A DNA stretch of 64,000 nucleotides from Tigriopus japonicus (Eukaryota; Arthropoda; Copepoda; Harpacticoida; Harpacticidae): contig CM021313.1 of the NCBI GenBank assembly GCA_010645155.1, forward strand, positions 300,689-364,688, written 5' to 3'. Of the stretch, positions 1-29,456 are shown in pieces; position 1 is the first letter of the stretch, and each line of letters starts with the position of its first letter. The notes beneath the pieces were generated by a model, which saw nothing but the letters and a program-made list of their open reading frames with translations, did no database searches and was not told the DNA's origin. A program made the position numbers and the translations under genes.

Positions 1-58
1 CAAACAGGTTTGTTTCTGTTCACTGCTCATAAGGAGGGAATCACAACAAACGACTCAC

Positions 59-235
59 CATGTTGGGATCAATCTCTTGAATCCTCATGGCGCCTGGAGG
101 AAACGAATCAGTTTGTGATGGAGGTGCCCGAATAAGACGTTCCCCTATGTCCTCAATGGAGGGATCCATCAACTCCCCAGCCCTCCCTGTCCTCGCCATT
201 TCTTCTTCCCTTTGTCTCATCTCATGATATTTCCT
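59..235 (-). CDS. internal exon of an unrecognised gene running off the window edge
   Basis: A 59-codon open segment is bounded by a good acceptor (TTTTGGCAATTACAG, exon from 235) and a consensus donor (GTGAGT after 59). Both ends are in phase 0. The peptide is hydrophilic, starts RKYHEMRQREEEMARTGR and is rich in Glu, Arg and Pro, with no membrane segment or catalytic motif. I do not recognise the family. The next downstream exon would lie left of the window, and no convincing upstream exon was found between 236 and about 1,700. It is probably not part of the PAN-domain gene, because that model ends with a stop at 1785. It is called coding because of the paired splice sites and non-random composition only. 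Confidence 0.45.
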
Positions 236-1784
236 CTGTAATTGCCAAAAGGTCGTTATCAAGGACACGTCAATGGCTCAAAGTTTAATGGAAGGGGTCC
301 GTCATTAGAGAGGGTCATTAAAGTAATAGCCCTTTTACTTCATTTGAGTACCAGGATGTAATTGGGAAAACCTACTTTTATTGCTCGTTGAATTACAAAT
401 TGAGTGCATTTTAGGAAATTATGTCCAACGAAACCTTGCATATCACTCGTGTTAGTTGATATTTTAATGGTCTTCATAAACAGTTTGATCACGCTTGGTG
501 GGTGCCAATCAGGTCATTAACCTTTTGGCAAAATATTAATTATTATTTACTACATTCGTCACCACATGTCATTCAACTTTCCTTATACCTTGGGCGAAAG
601 TTCGCTGAATTAAGAGTTCTGTAAACGGTTTGTCACTAAAAAAAAGGAATGAGAAGCTTTTAAACTTAAAATATTAACGAATGCGATAAAGTATCAATTT
701 GCAAGCGAGCTTTAAAATTTTCAAACGATTATTAAAACACTTTCGTGAGTGAATATCTATTTCTTTGAAATTTGGCTATAAGATCAGGGATTTGTCCCAT
801 GTGAGAACAATATTCCAAAAGAACACGTCTTGAAAAGAAGCTTGTGTTTTTTCGGTCTTTGCGTTTCACTCCTAACATGCTTGATGCCTTATAATTCACG
901 AATTCAAATTTGTTTTCAAATGAAAAATGCACCACACCCTGATATGTAAAATTAGGGAAGCTCGAAGGACAAACCTACTGATTGCAAAATATTTACCCGC
1001 TAATATATTTCAATAAGAACTAACCCGTAGCCTTGGGGAGCATGCCCCCGCTGCAGCGAAAAGCACCAAAAGAAGCGGCAATGTCTGGAGGTAACTTCTT
1101 TTAAACAGCATATCCAGCTGAGGGATGCTTCCCCCTCAACCACTTCGTGAAGACAGGAACCCTCGGTGAGGTTTGACGGTCAGTGGATCTAAATATCGGA
1201 TCGGAAGGTGCCTCTCTTTAGTCTTCTCACGGGGAAACTCCGAATCGAGAACGAACGGTCTTGGTCTGGGAACGCTCAAGCACTCAATGGTTCCTCGTTT
1301 GGGGGCTCGTCTCATTTTATGGGTACATGATAGAGCAGTTGGAGTTAGCTTACCCCGCTTCCTGCCATCACGTTGAGGCACGAATGGCAAAATGCCTTCT
1401 TCGTGGTTTATTGGTTTGTCCTCACTTTGGAAAAAAGGGAGCAAGTCTCGGACGCACTTGTCGAACGAACGAGCATTTGATTGTGGATAATGACAGTGTC
1501 TTCCATTCATGATATAGATATGTCAGGTATCTAGTTATTAATGGACAACGCCCTTCCTGTCCCCATGGGATTCGCTCATGACAGATAGAGACAACTGAGA
1601 GTTGAGCCCATTTGACTAATTGGATACCTGGCACCAAAATATTAACAACCTCATGAAATGGAATCTTTAGCAAACCAAAGGCTTTCAATGAAATTTGTTT
1701 ATTTATGCTACCTTCATAATACTAAGTATGAACAAGTGGGGAAAAATCCATTCTTGGGTTCAAAGATCCACAATCAACAGTTGT
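236..1784. other. no supported gene; GC-richer patch at about 1030-1500
   Basis: Most of this stretch is AT-rich with short chance open frames. Bases 1030-1500 are noticeably GC-richer and hold overlapping open frames on both strands, the longest 124 codons on the minus strand (1510-1136). It has no recognisable domain and no splice sites that connect it to a neighbour. It may be an old transposon fragment; nothing more can be supported. Confidence 0.4.
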
Positions 1785-4496
1785 TCATAAGTTTGTCTTA
1801 TTATGGAAAACGAAAACATCTGTGAAGTCCACGTTTTCTTCAGAGGTGGTTTTAGTGGATGAAGTTCGGTTTGTCACTCGGATTAGATTTGTATCGTTGG
1901 CCATCAGATGGCCCATGTGACAAATGTTGTACTCGGCATTAAAAGTGAAAGCTGTACAATTCATGGGAGCCTTTTTCCTGCATCTCCGAGCACAATCATT
2001 CCAATTTCTGTATGGATAAGTACAGTCAGTTCTTAGGGAACCAATGTCGAATTGTCTTCAACTTACGGCACATCTAGAATGGTCTTCGACACATTCCACT
2101 TGTCACTGGGAATCAAGTAACGTCCAAAAGTTACTTCGGCACTTGGCTTTCCTGTAAAAGTGTTTCAAATTCATCATTTTGAAATTCGAAAACGACGTAG
2201 ATCTGTGTTGAAATACATATGAATGCTCGTGATGGAGCGAAACCGAAAGCAGAGGGCGAAATTAATGTTTATGCAAAATTCACTTTGAAACATGTGTGCG
2301 TCGTTGGGTAAATCTGTATTTTGAAAAAAAATCGCAAAATTGCGTTTCAGAGGTTTTTGGACCACAAACATTATCATCTTTGTAGAAAAACTCCATTTGT
2401 TATAGTGCATGTCTGCATTCGATTTTGGTAGGTATAACCGAAATCAAAACCGTAATTTCAACCGAAAGCTCTTGGTCCATTACTAAAGTATGATAGTACG
2501 ACCAAGACGTTATGTACCATCAAACCGATTTTTGTAAGTTAAAAGTTTGTTTTAAAATCTCAATTCGAATAATGATCTACACGCTTGCAAGCATCAGATA
2601 TTATAAGACATAGTTAAAAAATGTCAATCTAAATATGTTTTTAACAGATTGACAACCAAAACGACGTTTATGAACAACTTTCTTCACAGTCAAACACTGT
2701 TCATAAGTTAGAATTTGTCACTATTTAATAAGTTCAGATTTGTTCAACAGCTGAAACTGAAACACCATTTAAATGGGTATGGAGAAAAATAGCTTTTGGC
2801 AAATTAATACATGACATTTTAGATTCTCTGCTTCCTTAATGGAATGACGTGCATGGGGAAAATTGCGACCCTCAATTTGGACCATCTTTTCCTATTTCAC
2901 GTTCTGTTTGATGAGCACATGCCCATTTTCCGTTCGAACATGTGAAACGATATTTTGGAAATTGGGAGGAACGAGGGGTATCTAAACCATAGGTGGGCTG
3001 TGCTTGTACCTCGTTAACATGTGAGATTTTAGAATTTTTGTCTTTAACTGAAATAAAGGTTTATTTCTCATAGACAGATGCTATTTAACAACTTTTGTTT
3101 CTGAACGATTCCGTACGAAGTTATTTGGAATTGTAGAAGGGATTTCAAGAGACCCCCACAAGCAATAAGAAAGCGATCCAAAAACACGTCAAAATAACAT
3201 ATTTTGACTTGATTTTGGTTACTCTACCTAAAACCAATGGTTTGTGAACACTTGTAGAGAAAAATGTAAATTTCGAAATGGGTTTCCAAAGTATTTCATA
3301 TTTTTTGGCACATTTCTCGTTCTTGCAATTTATTTTCTTTGTATGGGCGAATAGAATCCGCTCCCTTGAAATTAAAAACCAAAAAGGACTGAATCTCCTA
3401 GAGTGGGAGTCTAGCTCTGAAAACAATATTTACAACTCAAAACATTTATGTTCTTCTGCTTGTGTTGGGTAGGGCTAGGTATTTCAATTTTCCTCTCAAT
3501 TGAACATTAAATTCAAACGTTATGCTCACTCAAATAAAATCTCATTGCAAATCCACCTGAGACTGAAAAAGGTAGCCCTCCTGTGGTGTTTGAATGCAAA
3601 ATGACTAGTTCATTCATTATTTGCCCTCCTAAGTTAGTAAATTTGAAATTCCTTAAATCGGCATTTCATCACAGGTGTAGCAATAATGGAGGTTTCAATT
3701 GCAATCCAAATGCCAAGGAATCAAGACTAGTTAGAATAAATTTGACGTTGAACATGCCAAGTAATGTGATTCACAACCCAAACTTGTGTTTTTAGGGAGT
3801 CAGTGCCAAAATTGCTCATTCTACTGCTTTGGTCAAACAAGAGCAATGTATGATGAATCAAGTCACTTGACACCCTTGCTGCCGGATCAATGAAGTGTGT
3901 TCAAAACAAATCTCCACTGACTGTACTGGAGTGACATATCTCTGTTAGCCCTCTAGTTCGAACTATGCCGTTTCCTCTTGCCTTTAACCGGCTCCTTCGT
4001 TGTTTAATTTGTTTCCCTCCACGCTTCGTCAGTAATATGTAGTAGCTGATCCTCAGACAACTCTTAAGGCAGGATATGCACGTATGACATATTCTAAACA
4101 AAGTAGGTTCAGAATAAATTAAAAAAAGGTTGTCTAAAAACAGAAATTGTAACATAAAATTTGCTCATTTCAGAGAACTCTTTACTTTGATTCTTAAATA
4201 CAATTCCGAAATTGAACGCGTCATCGAGTTTCAAACCCAGTCTACTCATGGTTTGAATACCCGTCGTACATAAAATGAACTAGTTTTGTTTGCTCACCTG
4301 ACTTTTTCCCTTCCATGGGGAATTTCTGATTGCGAAGCGACGAAATGAGAACAAGGATACCAATACAAACGATGGTGATCCCTGTCCAAACAACTTGTTG
4401 GTTGGAACATTCAAATGGAAAAGTACGGTTCCGTGGTCTCTTTGGTTTTTTCTCTTTGGTCTTGGAATTTTTCTGAGCAGTTTCAGTGTTGGCGTC
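1785..4496 (-). CDS. partial gene: possible single-pass membrane protein with PAN/apple-like domain
   Basis: Three exons fit together in phase: 4298-4496, 2067-2151 and 1785-2007 (stop TGA at 1787-1785). The first begins at CTTTCTTCAG and ends at GTGAGC. It encodes a Lys/Arg-rich stretch followed by a hydrophobic segment (TGITIVCIGILVLISSL), suggesting a type II topology. The last two are separated by a 59-base GTAAGT...CATACAG intron and encode NWNDCARRCRKKAPMNC and then FTFNAEYNICHMG. This is the Cys/aromatic pattern of PAN/apple domains, with N-glycosylation sequons nearby. An optional 81-base exon (2901-2981, phase-compatible, Cys-containing) could lie between, but its donor (GTGAAA) is weak. 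No start exon was found upstream of 4496, so the N-terminus is missing. PAN domains usually bind proteins or sugars outside the cell; the ligand cannot be guessed. Linking the first exon to the last two rests on phase and topology only. Confidence 0.5.
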
Positions 4497-7071
4497 CTGA
4501 AGAAAGAAATGGTCCCTTTGAAGGGCGCACTATGGAAACTTTTTTCTTTTGCAAGCCTCCATGTCTTGAATGATGGACACTTTGACTGGTGAAAGCTTAC
4601 ATAAAAGAGTATTTACACATTTATGGTGGCCAAATGGTCACACACATACATAGTAGCCAGTTCTGGTAACCATGAAAGAAAGGCCAGCTCAAATTAGATT
4701 TCCTTCCCCATTTTGCTCATCGCCCTTGGGAATTGTCAAAAAGGCTGAAAACGTGGGGAGTGCGGCCTTCAAATCACGCACATACCCAAAAACTTGGACA
4801 AAGTCCAATGCGCGACCATTTCATCCTGAATTCCCTACAAGATGCTACTGAAGGCATTCATTCAGTTTTAAACAGAAAGAAACCGAGCGATTGTAAAAGC
4901 TCCAAACAAAATGACAAAAGAAACTAGTTTCAAATGTAAGACGACTTTTTGTTCGTAAATGAAAAATGAATCAAAGTGCAATAATTGATCACAATTGATC
5001 ACTTTCACCGAAACTGGAGTACAAAAACAATCTTAAACTGAAACAATCCTTAATTCAATTTAACTGGATCTTTTTCTAATCTACATAGACCTAAGGATCC
5101 GAATAGAAATTAGGGTTTGATCTTGTTTTATTTGTTATTGATCATATTAAGACACGATTGGCAATGCACACGCACTATTCCTCATCAAATTATGACACCT
5201 TTCTGGGTGAGAAAATTACCGTGAATGATATACCACTCGCTCATCAAGGACGCTGTGTTTTAAAGCCCAACATTATTTCATTTAGCCAATTCATGAAATC
5301 GTTAAGTTTCGGAATTTAAAGCATACAAAGAAGGATTTGATGAAAATGACGAATTGACTGACGAGAGCTTTGACAAAACCAACAACAACTCGTGCAACAA
5401 CATCAGGGCTTAATACTTAACTCTTCACTCTTAACTCGGAACGATTTTGCTTGCTCTCGAAAAAAAATTCCATCTCCACATATGCCGTCCCAAAAACTTG
5501 CAATTCAATTGAAAATCCACTAACACTTGTGAGCCTTGTCATAATCATAAACGACGGAAAGAACCCTTAACTAAAACCGAAAATTTCAGCATAAAGAGAG
5601 CTAAACCGACACCAAAAGTGGCTGTCTAAATTCCTATGGACTGCAAAATTTATTTTAGATTAATTTTCTATGGGATATAGAAGCACATGTAAAAAATAGA
5701 AAGAAATCGCAAAATACGGTGGATTTTGAATACCTTGGTACTATGAAAATTTCCTTAATATTCCTCCCACACTCCATTCGTAAGAGTGCTTTTCGTGTTC
5801 ATTTTTGCTAGGGTTAACCAAGAAGCACGGAAATGATTCCAGTGCTTCTTGGGTTAACCAAGAATGGCTCAAGTCAGGAGTACTTACAAAATACACCTTG
5901 AGTCCAATCAGTACCATGAAAATTCAACGGAACAAAATATCTATTGCAAAAACCTCACATATTAATGCAATGATCGGACCCAAGGTGTATTTTTAAAATC
6001 CGTCCTGAAGTACAGTGGTTCCTGGCTGAACCAACACCGAAAAGAAAAATCTCGTTGAAATTTATGCCCCTTTTAATTAAGCTCTTTCCGTCTATCACCA
6101 ATTTTTAGCCCTTTTTTAAAAGCCACTTTTTATACATTTGCCCGTTTTTGATCGAGACGTTGATATGCAGCAAAGTTTACGATGAACCAAACGCTTTGGG
6201 ACAACGCTTTAGTGATTTAAAGTTTTGGAATAGCTGCAAAGTTTTTTTTCAGGTAGCTTACTTGTTCGTGGGTTAATCGATCCACGCTTCTTTGCCTCAT
6301 GATGAACCAATGTTCAAATCTGGACGTATAAGGATTGATCTGAGCGGTTGTTGAGAACTTACTGCACCATTTGATTGTTGCAGAGAGATCCCATGTCAAT
6401 ACAAGGTGTTTATTCAGTTGTTGCATTGATTCCTCCACAATTACATATAGGACTTTGTTAAGCAAGAGTTGAGAGATTCGTACAGACTTGAATGTAACCT
6501 CCTTTCGAATTTTACTGGCAAATTACCTTATGATAAAACGACGATAAAATAGAGCCTAACCAATTTACAGGGAAACACAAATGTCTTTGCCTGCTCCAAA
6601 ACGTTAAAAATAAGCACTTTTTTGCAGATCTGCTTCGTCTTTTACGAAACAAAGAAATTTTAGAAAATGATATTTTTCAGCAACTCCTATTGAATATAAT
6701 CACTGTTATGTTAAAAATGATTATAATATAATAAATGATAAAATTGTTATGATATGCTTAGTGACTGTGTCAAAGGAATTTGATTATTATCAGTATCAGA
6801 ACAAATTGAAAATGTCTTTCATTCTAGTTTTGGATTTTGTACACGAATTTTGGAACAGGTTTGCGAACTTTGGAACGAGAAAATACTTCTGAGTCACCCT
6901 TTATGACGCGTTCCTATTTTAGCATTTCAAATTAGTGAACAAAACTATTCTAATGATAACCGATGAAAATACCTTGTTTTTACATATTGTTTTTGAATGG
7001 CACAGCAAACAGTGGTTGGGCCTATTCTGATAAACCCTGAATATTAGGCTCCGATACATATTAGCACTCTA
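4497..7071. other. no supported gene; AT-rich intergenic DNA
   Basis: No exon with paired splice sites was found. The 5' exon of the PAN-like gene should be here or further right. A candidate ATG on the minus strand near 4550 (MEACKRK) is followed by a stop and lacks a phase-compatible donor, so it was not joined. The only clear structure is the 31-bp transposon remnant at 5820-5850. Confidence 0.4.
5820..5850. mobile_element. 31-bp end-to-end remnant of a long-TIR (Mutator-like) element with 9-bp target duplication
   Basis: The 31 bases are a near-perfect palindrome starting AAGAAGCACGGAAATGATT and ending GTGCTTCTT. They are flanked on both sides by exactly GGGTTAACC (5811-5819 and 5851-5859). 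The two halves match the outermost bases of the 448-bp element at 62932-63379, which also has a 9-bp duplication. So this is a member of that family reduced to its two tips. A 9-bp duplication with long inverted ends is the usual signature of Mutator-like elements; that assignment is by structure, not by a transposase. Confidence 0.75.
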
Positions 7072-7114
7072 CAGGGTGTTATAATGAAATGTGACACTTA
7101 TTTAAAGTGCTCAC

Positions 7115-8169
7115 TAGGGACGGGCAGAAAGTGTAAATAATCTTACCCTTTTAGTTACCAAAAGTTGCACAAAAATGTGCCCAAAAGTGCAAAACAAAGT
7201 GCAGAAAAATGTTGAAAGTGCAAATAAATGACAAAAAAGAGCAAATAAATGTCAAAAAAAGAGCAAATAACTTGCATTTGGACTTAAAACGTCATTCATG
7301 GAGTACCCACGGCTCCTAATTGAGCAGGAGAAGTCATTTACAAGTTTTAAAGACATTTGAGACGAGTTTGAGGTGAAGAGACAATGCCGCACAAGTAATA
7401 GAGTTCTATTAATTAGGTCACTAGCAAAAAGGATGTAAAATCATGAAAAATACTCTAGTCAACAATCTTCTGAATTTTTCAATCCTAAGGTGGTCTCATG
7501 GATGAATGTACCTAAAATATTGTCGAAATATATTTAGCAATTGTTTTATATGGCTTTACATCACTCCTTTTTTGTCCTTCAAGTTGTTCAAAAATAGACA
7601 TTGAAAATTGAACAGAAAAATACCCACATGTGCCTAACAATTGTATCAAAGAAAATAGTCATAAATGTGTTTTAAGCATGTTTTTAGTGACATTACTTCA
7701 ATATTTGGCCCATGGCCAAATTACCAGAACTCAATTTCAAATGTGGCATTCATTGTCTCTTCACATCTATATTGTTTGTAGATCCTTCCAGTACCATAAC
7801 ATGAGTTTCTTTAGGTTTCCTATATGTTGGTTGCATGCAATGAGATTCTTTTGTCTAATCTTTAGTTTAGTAAACAGGATGTTATAGTTAAAGCCAAGAT
7901 GGTGAATAAAGTGTGAGGTTTGCGTCTGAAATGCACATATTTCTTCAAGGTGCTAAGGATGGTTGACTGCAAATGCAAGCTTTTTCGACTAGTTCAAAAT
8001 TTGATCTTGAAACTAAAAATTCTTTCAAAAGCCACTACATTTTCTTAACAATTTGTCAATTTTGGCCAAAAACGTAAATAAAAAGTGCAAATAAAGGTGA
8101 AAAGTGCAAAAGTGCAAAAAAATGGGTTTATGTTACCAAAAATCTTTTTACACTATTTGCCCGTCCCTA
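7115..8169. mobile_element. non-autonomous hAT-like element, family 1 (1,055 bp, TSD GTGCTCAC)
   Basis: It starts TAGGGACGGGC and ends GCCCGTCCCTA, flanked by identical 8-bp GTGCTCAC duplications (7107-7114 and 8170-8177). Subterminal regions contain many AAAAGTGCAAATAAA-like words on each side, a common hAT subterminal arrangement. No transposase-like frame was seen inside. A shorter relative lies at 22832-23313. Confidence 0.85.
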
Positions 8170-8217
8170 GTGCTCACACAACAGAAGTAAGCGGTTTGTG
8201 AAATGAAATTTTGACCA

Positions 8218-8870
8218 TTGCGAGTTTTATCAATGGACTACCGGTTTGATATCCTTACAAATCGAAAAACAAAACGCAAGTTGGAGCGAAACAATCGAAT
8301 TCTGATCCATGCGCTTCTCAATGCTGAAAAATCACTAACAGAGATCTCTGAGCTATTGAAGGTGCCTCGAACCACAATTTATGCCGTGAAGGGGCGACAT
8401 TTTGTTGAAAGAAAGGCTGGAAATGGAAGTTTTGCATAAAACCGAGATTAAGAAAGTCTTCAAGGCTGAGTCACTCAAGCCCCTGAAGAAACGTGCAGCC
8501 TACATGTGTGTGGCTCCCCCCACGATGTCCACTACGATCTGGAACTTGGGTGGAAAGCCCCTAGTGAGGGTGGAGATGCAAATGATGACACCAGTCATCA
8601 GAGACCCTATCTCCAACCTTGCCAAGGACACTTGAACAATCTGAAATCTCCAAAAACAGACATTGTGGCCTCCCTACTCCCTTGCTGTCAACCCTTTGAA
8701 CCATGTCATCAGGCCGCACAATGAGAGCAAGGCCTGCTGCGTCAGACATCCAAATGTCGATGCCCTAAAGACCACTGTGAACGTGCACAGGGCTGCCATG
8801 GACGAAAACTATATTTCAATGTCTGCAAGGCCTTCATGAGGGCGTTATCACGGCTGAGGGTGGCTACATT
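8218..8870 (+). pseudogene. relic of a maT-like (Tc1/mariner) transposase
   Basis: The first 73 codons contain a helix-turn-helix like those at the N-terminus of Tc1/mariner transposases (EISELLKVPRTTIYAVKGR). The frame then shifts (HKTEIKKVFKAESLKPLKKR in another frame). Near 8700-8830 a third frame gives HPNVDALKTTVNVHRAAMDE, matching the C-terminal region of maT-type enzymes such as the copy at 61038-62056. Most of the DDD core is deleted. Frameshifts and stops make it non-functional. Confidence 0.6.
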
Positions 8871-9024
8871 AAGTAGATGAGTTCTGAATGGTCCAATGAA
8901 TATTTGTTAAAGGTCCAGTTATGTGCATTGTCATGTTCCTGAAGTACCTGAAATTTCTTAAATTTTACATGTTAGTGTCCAGACTTCATCCAAACAACTA
9001 ATATACGTATTAGTGGGTCATAAG

Positions 9025-9572
9025 TAGGGCCCGGAAATATTTTTTTTAAATATAAAATATTTTAAAAATGTTTATCCGTTTCTCGTCGATTTTTAAATAT
9101 TTTAGCTTTTTCAAGGAAAAATTAAACATATTCTCGAATATTTGAGCCAGAAAAAATATTTCAAACAAAATTGAAGGAAATAAATGAATAAATGAATGCT
9201 CAATAGGGCTTACCAAAATGCATCCAAAATACAAAAACCTCTACAAAATGGCATTTGTACTAAGATTATAGACATTTACAACCAAAAACTATTGTCATCC
9301 ACGAAAAAAAACTGCGCCATCTATTGAGGCAAATTGAAAATTATATTTTTGAATTAATTACATTCAAGTATGCCTCCAAAAAATGGCCAAATCCATCTGA
9401 TTCACCAGAAACGAATTTGGAAAATCGATGCACACAGACAAAAATACCAAATAATGGCCTTGTCAAAAAAATATTTCTTAAATATCCGTCTTTTTCCAAA
9501 TATTTTGGCCTTTTGAAGAAAATATATATTCGATATTTTGTCACTTTTTTACAATTATTTTTCCGGGCCCTA
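9025..9572. mobile_element. non-autonomous hAT-like element, family 2 (548 bp, TSD GTCATAAG)
   Basis: The termini TAGGGCCCGGAAATATTTTT and its imperfect complement are flanked by exact 8-bp GTCATAAG duplications (9017-9024 and 9573-9580). The interior is AT-rich (TTTAAATATTT motifs) and largely self-complementary. Open frames on both strands inside it are by-products of this symmetry. A related element is at 25578-26290. Confidence 0.85.
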
Positions 9573-9580
9573 GTCATAAG

Positions 9581-10313
9581 ATTTCAAGGTTACATTGGTT
9601 GCCTTTACCTTGGTTACTATTTTTTTTAATATTGACGGAAGATGAAGGGAACCTTTGCAAATTTGTTGAGCACTATTTTACACTTTTAAAGAGCAGATGG
9701 TTCTTTGGAGCATTCATCGATGACGCCGACGTTTTTGATGCTTTGAAGTTTTAAAGATTCACATATTTCAGATGTTTTTTGATTGGAACTCAAATATGAC
9801 CCAATAAAAGCAAACTTTACTAACCCACGTTGACAGCAATGGCAAACAGGAAAAGAGATCCAATTTTAAAGAGGCCCAAATTTATCAAAATTGATTTGTA
9901 ATTTCCATAAAAAGTGTGCCTGTTTTACATTTTCGACGACTATTTTAACTTCATTCTATCATTTGACAATTTTGCACAAGTGAAAGCTTGAAAAAATGAC
10001 CAGAAATAAGCCATTTGTTTTTAATTTTTAGAAAAAGCAAAAAAATGTGAATAAAATCTATCTATATAAAATAAAAAAGCAAAAATAAAAAATAAAAGCA
10101 TAGCCTTTTTGAGAAGAGAAGACATGATGTCATGTTTAGCGCAATATCCTATAGTGAGTTCCCAGGTTCGACTCTCCTCCCCGACCTTTCTCAAGGAAAC
10201 TTTTAATCAGGAGCTAATCATCACCCACAGAAGTAGAACCATTCTGATACCGGATATGAGATTGCCTATTGGCAGAATTTCGACTGGCTTCACTGGCCGT
10301 GCAAGGCTAAACG
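9581..10313. other. no supported gene; weak tRNA-SINE-like signal near 10100-10200
   Basis: The stretch is AT-rich with A-rich runs at 10020-10100. At about 10133-10180 a TTTAGCGCAAT-like box is followed by GGTTCGACTCTC. These loosely resemble internal RNA polymerase III A and B boxes, so a decayed tRNA-derived SINE is possible. No cloverleaf could be drawn. Confidence 0.2.
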
Positions 10314-10321
10314 CTCTAATC

Positions 10322-10564
10322 CAGGGGTAGGCAACTGGTGGGCTGTAGCCCACATGTGGGCCCAAGGGTAGTCCTTGGTGGGCCCAGAAGCCATGAGGAA
10401 AGTCCAAAATAATGGGCCCGCGGGACATCCATAGTACTGTACTCGTGGGCTCAAAGCTCTTTGATCGTTAATTTGTGGGCCCCTAAAACTACTCTGTTTG
10501 GTGGGCCCTGACAACATGTAAACAAATTTGTGGGCATTGACCCAAAAGTGGTTGCCGACCCCTG
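10322..10564. mobile_element. short hAT-like MITE, family 3 (243 bp, TSD CTCTAATC)
   Basis: The ends CAGGGGTAGGCAAC and GTTGCCGACCCCTG are inverted repeats of the well-known CAGGGGTCGGCAAC hAT type. Exact 8-bp CTCTAATC duplications flank it (10314-10321 and 10565-10572). The interior repeats GTGGGCCC-like words. A larger relative with the same ends is at 53478-55130. Confidence 0.85.
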
Positions 10565-10572
10565 CTCTAATC

Positions 10573-12140
10573 TGACTGGCACTAGCAATCCAAAAAGAAT
10601 CATATCAGATCAATGACGTAAGCTTTATCTTTGTTTGTCTTAACGTTTACAAACAGGAACACACATTTAGTACTTAGTAACACACGTTTCTCGTCAGCTT
10701 AAGTATCTAATTTTTTTGAGTTGACCGTGTGTGGCTGAATATGTTCTTCAATCTTATTTTGCCGTTACATAACAATCCGAGTTAAAAGACTTAAAAAAGG
10801 TCCAAACGACATTGATCATGAAGAAGGAAGATGATTTTAGTTTATTATGAAAACTTGACCTTTTTGTTATAGAGAAAACTAAAAGGACCCTTTGCTACGA
10901 GGTTTTCTCGCTTAAGGAGGATAAAAAAGTTTTCAAGGGAAAAGTATTCACAAAAAAATCTTTAATATGTCCAAAACATATCATTTTAATGGTACAACAT
11001 TTTTGGATCCCTTCTTGCACTCGGTTTTTAGATAGGTCTGACAATCGAACAAAAAATAATTGGACAAAAAACAGCAAAAAGGATGTTTTGATTTAAATAT
11101 ATAAAAATGCGAAAAAAATTGTAAAAAACCTTTTTTCCACCAAAACAACCCGAGTAAAATTGTGACGTGTTCTGTAACGATCTTCCTAAGCCTCGCTAAA
11201 TTTAGCGCCATTAAAATGGAATTTCTCCAAAAAGTCATCAATTTGTATAATCCAAAAGAAGCAAACCTCTTTCGACCTCATGGCGTTATATGTATCTCCT
11301 CTTACGTACACCTCTTAAGCTTAAAAAAGCTAACAAAATTAAATGACACCACATTTAATAACAAAACACAAATATCTCAAACAAATATAAAAATAATTCA
11401 AAGTAATTGAAATTTGTGATCCCTTCACAAAAAACTGGAAGCAATAAGTTGAACAAATCTTTAATTTTACAAATTTTATTTATCACATATTCTTAAATGC
11501 AGTGCTTCATGCACTTCATGATGAAGCTCATAGAGTACGCTACGTTGGGCATAGTACAATTATCCTTCATGAAGTTTGCTTCTAAGAGTTAATCCAGAAA
11601 ATGCAGCCTGTGCCATCTAGAGGTCACGGATCAAACTACTGTCACCGTGGTCTGCCTGCTTAGCTAGATATGAATAGTCTGGGGCTTGGTCTGTGGTTGA
11701 ACATCACATCACCCGTACCTTCGTACAACTTTGTACTATGTTTGACCGCCGTTGAGCCAGCCCTTTCTAGGGGACCGTTATAGAGTTGTTTGTGCTTAAG
11801 TGGCTATCCTAAAACTAAACAAAAGATAAACCTGAGCATACAATTGACTTCAATGCACGATTACTATACAGAGGTGGCTTTTTGGGAGACTGTAATAGAC
11901 GCTAAAACTTGCCCGTGTCTCGAGAGGATATTTTCTTTCATGTGAAAAAGGAGACCAGCCTTTCGAAGTCAATCTTAGATTTAGAATTTAAGGTTGACGA
12001 ACAATCTTTCAAGTGTTTGATGCTTATTTATGTACTCAGCATTGTTTAATATCCTACATTTCTTGTTTGTTAGAACAACTACAAACGTCATACATTAAAT
12101 AGAGAAACATCAGTCTGAGTTTGCAGGTCAGCTAACCAAG
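10573..12140. other. no supported gene; region upstream of the GH31 gene
   Basis: No exon with paired splice sites was recognised on either strand. Open frames around 10895-11410 are AT-rich and lack family similarity. The last few hundred bases presumably contain the GH31 promoter. Confidence 0.35.
12110..12114 (+). promoter_or_regulatory. possible arthropod initiator (TCAGT) for the GH31 gene
   Basis: TCAGT lies 27 bases upstream of the start codon at 12141 and matches the arthropod initiator consensus. This would give a very short 5' leader. No well-placed TATA box accompanies it. The assignment is motif-only. Confidence 0.25.
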
Positions 12141-29452
<17,312 letters not shown>

Positions 29453-29456
29453 CTTG

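Larger units (their letters stand above)
7072..8885 (+). mobile_element. degraded maT-like mariner, interrupted by a hAT element
   Basis: A TA dinucleotide is followed at 7072 by CAGGGTGTTATAATGAAATG, a typical Tc1/mariner end. The sequence continues after a 1,055-bp hAT insertion (7115-8169) into the decayed transposase described at 8218-8870. The right terminal repeat was not located with confidence, so the end given is where recognisable coding relics stop. The insertion order is mariner first, hAT later. Confidence 0.55.

Noticed and set aside
1136..1510. 124-codon minus-strand frame in a GC-richer patch
   Set aside because: No domain, no splice context and overlapping frames on the other strand; probably composition-driven.
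2032..2066. 35-base intron in the PAN-like gene
   Set aside because: A 59-base intron using the CATACAG acceptor at 2008 is also in phase and of a realistic size.
9324..9629. 101-codon plus-strand frame and 78-codon minus-strand frame
   Set aside because: They lie in a largely palindromic hAT-like element; the mirrored frames come from the inverted repeats.
10109..10330. tRNA-like gene from an A/B-box-like signal
   Set aside because: Only the B-box-like GGTTCGACTC is convincing; no cloverleaf or acceptor stem could be formed.
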